Assembly (NCBI GenBank): GCA_021852225.1
Contig: JAJZOA010000225.1
Coordinates: 1-11,692 of the forward strand
Direction of reading: 5' to 3'
Origin: Planctomycetota bacterium
GTDB taxonomy: Bacteria; Planctomycetota; Phycisphaerae; WQYP01
Length of the DNA: 11,692 bases
Shown: piece after piece, positions 7,670-11,692 of the stretch
How positions within the stretch are numbered: the stretch's first letter is position 1
How the letters are laid out: each line of letters begins with the position of its first letter
Program-made: the position numbers and the translations under genes
Notes under the pieces: generated by a model
The model's database searches: none
Seen by the model: the letters and a program-made list of their open reading frames with translations, nothing else
Told to the model about the DNA's origin: nothing

Positions 7670-8397
7670 GACTTGGTCTCCCGCATAAGAGTCAGGTAAG
7701 GAAGAAATTCGGTCTTTTTAATCATTTCACCCACCGCCACAGTGCGCCGCGTTAATGCGCCGGTCGGGCATACATTCACACATTTACCGCAGCCGGTACA
7801 GGTTTGACTGTCGCCCCATGGCTGATCCAGATCATGGATAATCGCGGCCATCACGCCGCGGCCTTTGACATCTTTGGTGTGGGCACCTTCAATTTCACCG
7901 CACACGCGTACGCATCGGGTGCAAAGAATGCAACGGTTCTGATCCATTCGCATGTAGTCATGAGAATTGTCCACTTCCAGATGTGGAAAGCGGTAGTAAA
8001 ACCGCACATGATCGATTCCCAGCTTCACCGCCATATTTTGCAGTTCACAGTGCCCGTTGCTCACGCACACCGCGCAGACGTGGTTGCGTTCGGCAAAAAG
8101 CAATTCCACAATCATCCGGCGATATTCCTGCAACCGCGGAGAATTGGTTGTGATGATCATGCCCTCCTGACAGGCTGTGGCACAGGCCGCATGCAGTTTC
8201 GGAGAGCCGGCGATTTCCACCATGCACAGCCGACATCCGCCCCAGACACTCAGGCCGTCCAACTGGCAGAGCGTGGGAATGTCGATGGCGTTTTCCCGCG
8301 CTACTTGCAGGACGGTTTCACCGGCGCGGCAACTGATATCTTTGCCGTCGATATGCAGGGTAATGGATTCGGCTGTTGTTGCTACACGAGGGTTCAT
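7666..8397 (-). CDS. hoxU: Bidirectional hydrogenase diaphorase Fe-S subunit HoxU
   Basis: HoxU is the NuoG-like electron-transfer subunit linking HoxF to HoxY. Its 243 residues hold an N-terminal [2Fe-2S] ferredoxin domain (C44, C55, C58, C72), then [16 protein letters not shown] (C108, C111, C117, with H106) for a NuoG-type [4Fe-4S] cluster. Two further [4Fe-4S] sites follow at C156-x2-C159-x2-C162-x3-C166 and C200-x2-C203-x2-C206-x3-C210. The order and length match HoxU; the protein lacks the molybdopterin-like domain of full NuoG and the H-cluster domain of [FeFe]-hydrogenases. It overlaps hoxF by 4 bp at the start (ATGA, with GGAGG 7 bases upstream) and hoxY by 4 bp at the end, suggesting coupled translation in near-equal amounts. 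Confidence 0.97.
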   Translation of the reverse strand: MNPRVATTAESITLHIDGKDISCRAGETVLQVARENAIDIPTLCQLDGLSVWGGCRLCMVEIAGSPKLHAACATACQEGMIITTNSPRLQEYRRMIVELLFAERNHVCAVCVSNGHCELQNMAVKLGIDHVRFYYRFPHLEVDNSHDYMRMDQNRCILCTRCVRVCGEIEGAHTKDVKGRGVMAAIIHDLDQPWGDSQTCTGCGKCVNVCPTGALTRRTVAVGEMIKKTEFLPYLTLMRETKS

Positions 8398-10052
8398 GGG
8401 TGTACCTCCAATTCAATGTGTTGCGGCTTCGAATCGTGCTTTCCGGCCGCGCGGCCAGCCTGGGCCTGTTGAATCAGGTCCAGATATTCGTTTTCAAAAT
8501 AACGCAGGGTGCTGAGCACCGGATTGGGTGCCGACTGCCCCAACCCGCACAGGCTGGTCTGTTTGACCATATCACAGAGCGTCTTGAGCAGTTGCAGGTC
8601 TTCCGGGGTTCCCTGCTTTTTGCAGATGCGATCCAGCAGCTCGTGCATTTCATACGTGCCCACGCGGCACGGCACGCACTTCCCGCAGCTTTCCGTCATG
8701 CAGAATTCCATAAAGAACCGCGCGACATCCACCATATTGCTGGTTTCATCCATGACGATCATGCCGCCGGATCCCATAATGGACCCGGCTTTCACCAGCG
8801 ATTCATAATCGACGGTAATGTCCAGAAGTTCCTTTGGCAGGCATCCGCCGGAAGGCCCGCCGGTCTGCGCCGCTTTGAAGGCTTTGCCATCGGGAATTCC
8901 CCCGGCAATGTCATAAATAATTTCCCGCAGGGGCATTCCCATGGGGACTTCGATGAGTCCGGTGTTTTTAATTTTTCCGGTCAGGGCAAACACTTTTGTG
9001 CCCTTGCTTTTTTCCGTTCCAATGGCGGAAAACCAGGCCGCGCCCCGATTGATGATGGGGGCGATATTGGCGTAAGTCTCCACATTGTTAATCAGCGTCG
9101 GACAACCGAAAAGGCCGGAATTAGCCGGATAAGGAGGCCGCGGCCGCGGCACACCGCGTTTGCCTTCCACGCTGGCGATCAGCGCCGTTTCCTCACCGCA
9201 GACAAATGCGCCGGCACCGAGTCGCAGTTCAATGTTGAAGTTGAAGTTGGTGCCGAAGATATTAGGCCCGAGCAATTCGTGCCGGCGGGCCATGTTGATG
9301 GCCTTGTTCAGCCGCTTCACCGCCAACGGATATTCCGCCCGGACATAAATTACGCCATGATCGGCACCCACGGCATACGCCGCTATCGCCATGCCTTCCA
9401 ATACACGATATGGATCGCCTTCCATCACACTGCGATCCATGAATGCACCAGGATCACCCTCATCACCATTGCAGATCACATATTTCTCGCGGCCACCGGC
9501 CTTGGCCACCATCGACCACTTCAATCCGGTTGGAAAACCGGCTCCGCCCCGGCCCCGCAGGCCGGAATTTGAAATTTCCTGAATCACCTGTTGCGGGGTC
9601 ATGGTGGTCAACACTTTCAACAGCGCCTGATAGGCTCCGTAAGCCAGACAATCCGCCAGACTTTCCGGATCGACACGGCCTGAATTTTCCCGCACCACGA
9701 GTTTCTGGCGTGTGAAAAACGGCTGATTGGTGTCGCACAGCAACTCTTTTACCGGTTTAGCGGAAATGCTTTCCACAATGACTCCGGCATGTTCCGGCTT
9801 GGCAAATTGGTACATAACGTCATCAACCCGGACCAGCGGCCCGTTGCAGCACAGGCCCATACAGCCGGTACCTTTCACGCAAACCTTATCCTGCTGGCCG
9901 CGCCGCTTTACTTCCTCACCGATGTTTTCAAGCAGAACATCACTTTGCACGCTGACGCATCCGGATTCGGTGCATACATGGATCCGATGCTCGTAGCGAT
10001 CGAGATCACTGCGGGTTTTCTCCGCCATCGCTAATAATTCTTCGGGTTTCAT
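8394..10052 (-). CDS. hoxF: Bidirectional hydrogenase diaphorase NAD(H)/FMN subunit HoxF
   Basis: HoxF is the NuoF-like flavoprotein where NAD(P)+ is reduced or NAD(P)H oxidised. It has 552 residues. The N-terminus is a thioredoxin-fold [2Fe-2S] domain with all four cysteines: C27-x4-C32 and C64-x3-C68. The FMN/NAD core carries [15 protein letters not shown] at 165-179 and [13 protein letters not shown] at 195-207. The C-terminal [4Fe-4S] site is [13 protein letters not shown] at 455-467 (C456, C459, C462) plus C502. There is no C-terminal two-cluster ferredoxin domain, which argues against HndC/HydB subunits of bifurcating [FeFe]-hydrogenases and for HoxF. The start overlaps the hoxE stop as ATGA. 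The last residues overlap the hoxU start, with GGAGG for hoxU inside codons encoding the HoxF tail. Confidence 0.97.
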   Translation of the reverse strand: MKPEELLAMAEKTRSDLDRYEHRIHVCTESGCVSVQSDVLLENIGEEVKRRGQQDKVCVKGTGCMGLCCNGPLVRVDDVMYQFAKPEHAGVIVESISAKPVKELLCDTNQPFFTRQKLVVRENSGRVDPESLADCLAYGAYQALLKVLTTMTPQQVIQEISNSGLRGRGGAGFPTGLKWSMVAKAGGREKYVICNGDEGDPGAFMDRSVMEGDPYRVLEGMAIAAYAVGADHGVIYVRAEYPLAVKRLNKAINMARRHELLGPNIFGTNFNFNIELRLGAGAFVCGEETALIASVEGKRGVPRPRPPYPANSGLFGCPTLINNVETYANIAPIINRGAAWFSAIGTEKSKGTKVFALTGKIKNTGLIEVPMGMPLREIIYDIAGGIPDGKAFKAAQTGGPSGGCLPKELLDITVDYESLVKAGSIMGSGGMIVMDETSNMVDVARFFMEFCMTESCGKCVPCRVGTYEMHELLDRICKKQGTPEDLQLLKTLCDMVKQTSLCGLGQSAPNPVLSTLRYFENEYLDLIQQAQAGRAAGKHDSKPQHIELEVHP

Positions 10053-10561
10053 ACGGCTTGTTTCCTTTCCATTTTGGATTCAATGGTTTCAATGAGGTGC
10101 GCACTGGTGGCTTTGGCGAGCACCTGCCCGTCAACCACCGCCACCGGTGCCAACCCGCACGCGCCGATGCACCGCGCCACCAGCATCGACAGTTCACCAT
10201 TTTTGGTGGTGTGTCCCTCTTTCACGCCGTAGCGCTGCCCCACATCGTCCAGCAACCGCCGTGAGTCTTTGATGTAGCACGCGGTTCCCAGACATACCAC
10301 GCAGGTGTGCTTCCCCTGTGGTTTGAGCGTGAAAAAATGGTAAAACGTCGCCACGCCATACACTTGCGACAGCGGGACAGAAAGGGCGGCGGCCACCCAT
10401 TTCATGGCCGCAATGTCGAGAAACCCAAACGCCTGTTGCACACTGTGCAGACTTTCAATGAGCGCCTGCGGCTGAAAGTCGTTGCGGCGCATGGTGGTTT
10501 CCACAATTTTCCAGCGCTTATCCTGGGTCGGAGGTTGCGGGATTGAGGTTCCTCTAAGCAT
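10049..10561 (-). CDS. hoxE: Bidirectional hydrogenase diaphorase subunit HoxE (NuoE-like)
   Basis: HoxE is a small thioredoxin-fold [2Fe-2S] protein of the diaphorase module, related to the 24-kDa subunit NuoE of complex I. It has 170 residues. Cluster ligands are C90-x4-C95 in CLGTAC and C131-x3-C135 in RCIGAC. The helical N-terminal part includes VQQAFGFLD and [15 protein letters not shown], standard for the NuoE family. It is the first gene of the contiguous hoxEFUYH run. The start ATG has GGAG 8 bases upstream; a nearer upstream ATG in another frame meets a stop after three codons. It lies 32 bp after hypE and overlaps hoxF by 4 bp. NuoE alone or HndA could look similar; the neighbours decide for HoxE. 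Confidence 0.96.
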   Translation of the reverse strand: MLRGTSIPQPPTQDKRWKIVETTMRRNDFQPQALIESLHSVQQAFGFLDIAAMKWVAAALSVPLSQVYGVATFYHFFTLKPQGKHTCVVCLGTACYIKDSRRLLDDVGQRYGVKEGHTTKNGELSMLVARCIGACGLAPVAVVDGQVLAKATSAHLIETIESKMERKQAV

Positions 10562-10593
10562 ACAACATACTCCTTTTTTTCAAATCCACGAAA

Positions 10594-11649
10594 TCAACAG
10601 ATTCGCGGCAACTGTTCTCCATAAGGTTTTTGCAGTACCCGCCATCCGCCTATGGAGGTGTGCAGGGTGCAAACCGCATCTTTTTCAGGTGCGACATACC
10701 CGATGATGCGCGACTCTCTTCCCAGCGGATGTTGCCGCATGACATCCAATGCCGCCGGGGCCTGCCCGGGCCGCACCGCCACAACCACTTTGCCCTCGTT
10801 GGCAATATCCAGCGGATCCAGTCCCAGCATGTCCGCGGCATGTTTCGCTTCGGGCCGAATGGGAATATGCGTTTCTTCAAGAATTATCCGCCAGCCGGTT
10901 CGTGCGGCCAGATCGGCGGTAAGGCCGGCTAATCCACCGCGCGTTGGATCACGCATAAACACCACTTCGGGAATTGCGCTGCGCAATACTTCGATAAGAC
11001 CGTTAAGAGGTGCCGCATCGCTGCGCAACACACTTTGTACTTCAGGCATTTCGCGCGCCAGCATGACCGCCAGACCATGTTCCCCAATCGGCCCATTGAT
11101 AATCAACACATCGCCCGGCTCCAGACGATCCGGATGCGGAAGCGGATGGCCTGTTAATTCGCCGACTCCGGCGGTAGTCAGGTACATACTGTCGGCCTGT
11201 CCGTGTCCCACCACTTTCGTATCCCCGGTAATGATGCGGACGCCCGCCTCGCCGGCGGTGGCCGCTATCGAATCCAGCACCCGTTCAAGCACCCCGCGCT
11301 CCAACCCCTCCGCCAGAATCATCGATAACGCCAGAGCGCGCGGATGGGCACCGCATACGGCTAAATCATTAACCGTGCCGCTGACCGCCAGGCGGCCAAT
11401 GTCACCGCCGGGAAAAAACAGCGGCTGCACCACATAACTGTCAATAGTCAGAGCCATTTTACTTCCGGGTATCACACCTGAATCCAGCAACTGCAATAAG
11501 GCGGGATTGCCCAGGCGCGGCATAACCGTTTGGTTGATCAGAGCGTCGGTTAATTGCCCGCCGCCACCATGCGCCAGGGCGACATGCGTAAAGCGGTTTG
11601 GCGCGATGTCACCTTGGACAAAACTGTCGGCAAGTAGTTGCTTGGTCAT
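10594..11649 (-). CDS. hypE: Hydrogenase expression/formation protein HypE
   Basis: HypE dehydrates the carbamoyl group placed by HypF on its C-terminal cysteine to thiocyanate, the source of the CN ligands of the Ni-Fe site. The 351-residue protein is a PurM-like ATPase. Visible motifs are HGGGGQLTDALI from residue 27, DSYVVQPLFFPGGDIGRLAV from residue 70, SGTVNDLA to residue 97, TGDTKVV at 141-147, DPTRGGLA at 234-241 and NEGK at 284-287. It ends Pro-Arg-Ile-Cys, the essential modified C-terminal cysteine C351, so the protein is complete and probably functional. The start overlaps the preceding gene as ATGA and has GGAGG 7 bases upstream. It lies directly upstream of hoxE, apart from hypA/hypB at the other end of the cluster. 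Confidence 0.97.
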   Translation of the reverse strand: MTKQLLADSFVQGDIAPNRFTHVALAHGGGGQLTDALINQTVMPRLGNPALLQLLDSGVIPGSKMALTIDSYVVQPLFFPGGDIGRLAVSGTVNDLAVCGAHPRALALSMILAEGLERGVLERVLDSIAATAGEAGVRIITGDTKVVGHGQADSMYLTTAGVGELTGHPLPHPDRLEPGDVLIINGPIGEHGLAVMLAREMPEVQSVLRSDAAPLNGLIEVLRSAIPEVVFMRDPTRGGLAGLTADLAARTGWRIILEETHIPIRPEAKHAADMLGLDPLDIANEGKVVVAVRPGQAPAALDVMRQHPLGRESRIIGYVAPEKDAVCTLHTSIGGWRVLQKPYGEQLPRIC

Positions 11650-11692
11650 GACTGAACCTCCAACAATGCGTCCAGGCGCGAGACCCCAACGT
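11646..11692 (-). CDS. 3' end of an unassigned gene upstream of hypE
   Basis: The last 14 codons of an open frame enter at the right edge, reading V-G-V-S-R-L-D-A-L-L-E-V-Q-S followed by TGA. The stop overlaps the hypE start as ATGA, the same junction used by three other gene pairs here, and the hypE ribosome binding site lies inside these codons. By context this is probably another hyp gene (hypC, hypD or hypF, none of which is seen elsewhere in the window). The visible residues are too few to say which; VG-x-x-SRLD loosely recalls the HypC C-terminal region, but this is weak. Confidence 0.5.
   Translation of the reverse strand, partial: VGVSRLDALLEVQS

Noticed and set aside
8045..8085. HoxU cysteine motif with His only two residues before the first Cys, unlike the H-x3-C of NuoG
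   Set aside because: From memory NHVC-x2-C-x5-C is the normal form in HoxU proteins, so it is not an oddity of this window.
8376..9572. 398-codon open frame on the + strand opposite hoxF
   Set aside because: It is antisense to a clearly conserved gene, its translation has no recognisable family, and long antisense frames are expected with GC-rich third positions. The same applies to + strand frames at 4031..4846, 2987..3751 and 10652..11437.
8394..10052. HoxE-HoxF-HoxU as an electron-bifurcating [FeFe]-hydrogenase (HndABCD/HydABC)
   Set aside because: HoxF lacks the C-terminal ferredoxin domain, HoxU lacks an H-cluster domain, and the next genes are clear [NiFe] subunits HoxY and HoxH.

Overview
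The window is one uninterrupted minus-strand gene cluster for a soluble, NAD(P)-linked bidirectional [NiFe]-hydrogenase (Hox type, group 3d), its maturation factors, and a pyruvate:ferredoxin/flavodoxin oxidoreductase (PFOR). In transcription order (right to left on the + strand) it holds: the 3' end of an unassigned gene, hypE, hoxE, hoxF, hoxU, hoxY, hoxH, a hydrogenase maturation protease (hoxW-like), PFOR (nifJ-like), a dihydroorotate-dehydrogenase-like flavoprotein, hypA, and the first codons of hypB. No gene lies on the + strand, and no tRNA, rRNA, mobile element, CRISPR array or clear terminator was seen. Coding density is near 100%. The largest intergenic gap is 43 bp, so there is no stretch over 300 bases without a gene.

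The layout suggests one long transcript that starts and ends outside the window. Four junctions are ATGA overlaps (upstream gene/hypE, hoxE/hoxF, hoxF/hoxU, hoxU/hoxY). hoxH/hoxW overlap by 20 bp and hypA/hypB by 26 bp. PFOR/DHOD-like and DHOD-like/hypA are 3-4 bp apart. Almost every start has a GGAG- or GGAGG-type Shine-Dalgarno sequence, often inside the end of the preceding gene.

How the genes fit together: HoxY and HoxH form the hydrogenase module, with the Ni-Fe site in HoxH and the proximal [4Fe-4S] cluster in HoxY. HoxE, HoxF and HoxU form the diaphorase module, with FMN, a NAD(H) site and a chain of Fe-S clusters. HypA and HypB deliver nickel, HypE helps make the CN ligand of iron, and the protease trims the HoxH C-terminus after nickel insertion. 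HypC, HypD and HypF are not in view and should lie just outside. PFOR oxidises pyruvate to acetyl-CoA and CO2 and produces low-potential electrons. Its place inside the hydrogenase transcription unit suggests fermentative H2 production fed by pyruvate, through ferredoxin/flavodoxin or through NADH. The DHOD-like protein next to PFOR is the least understood member.

The organism is a bacterium with roughly 55% GC (estimated by eye), a strong Shine-Dalgarno habit, and an anaerobic or facultative fermentative lifestyle implied by PFOR plus Hox. The HoxEFUYH set resembles the cyanobacterial type in sequence, but the window alone does not allow a phylum call.
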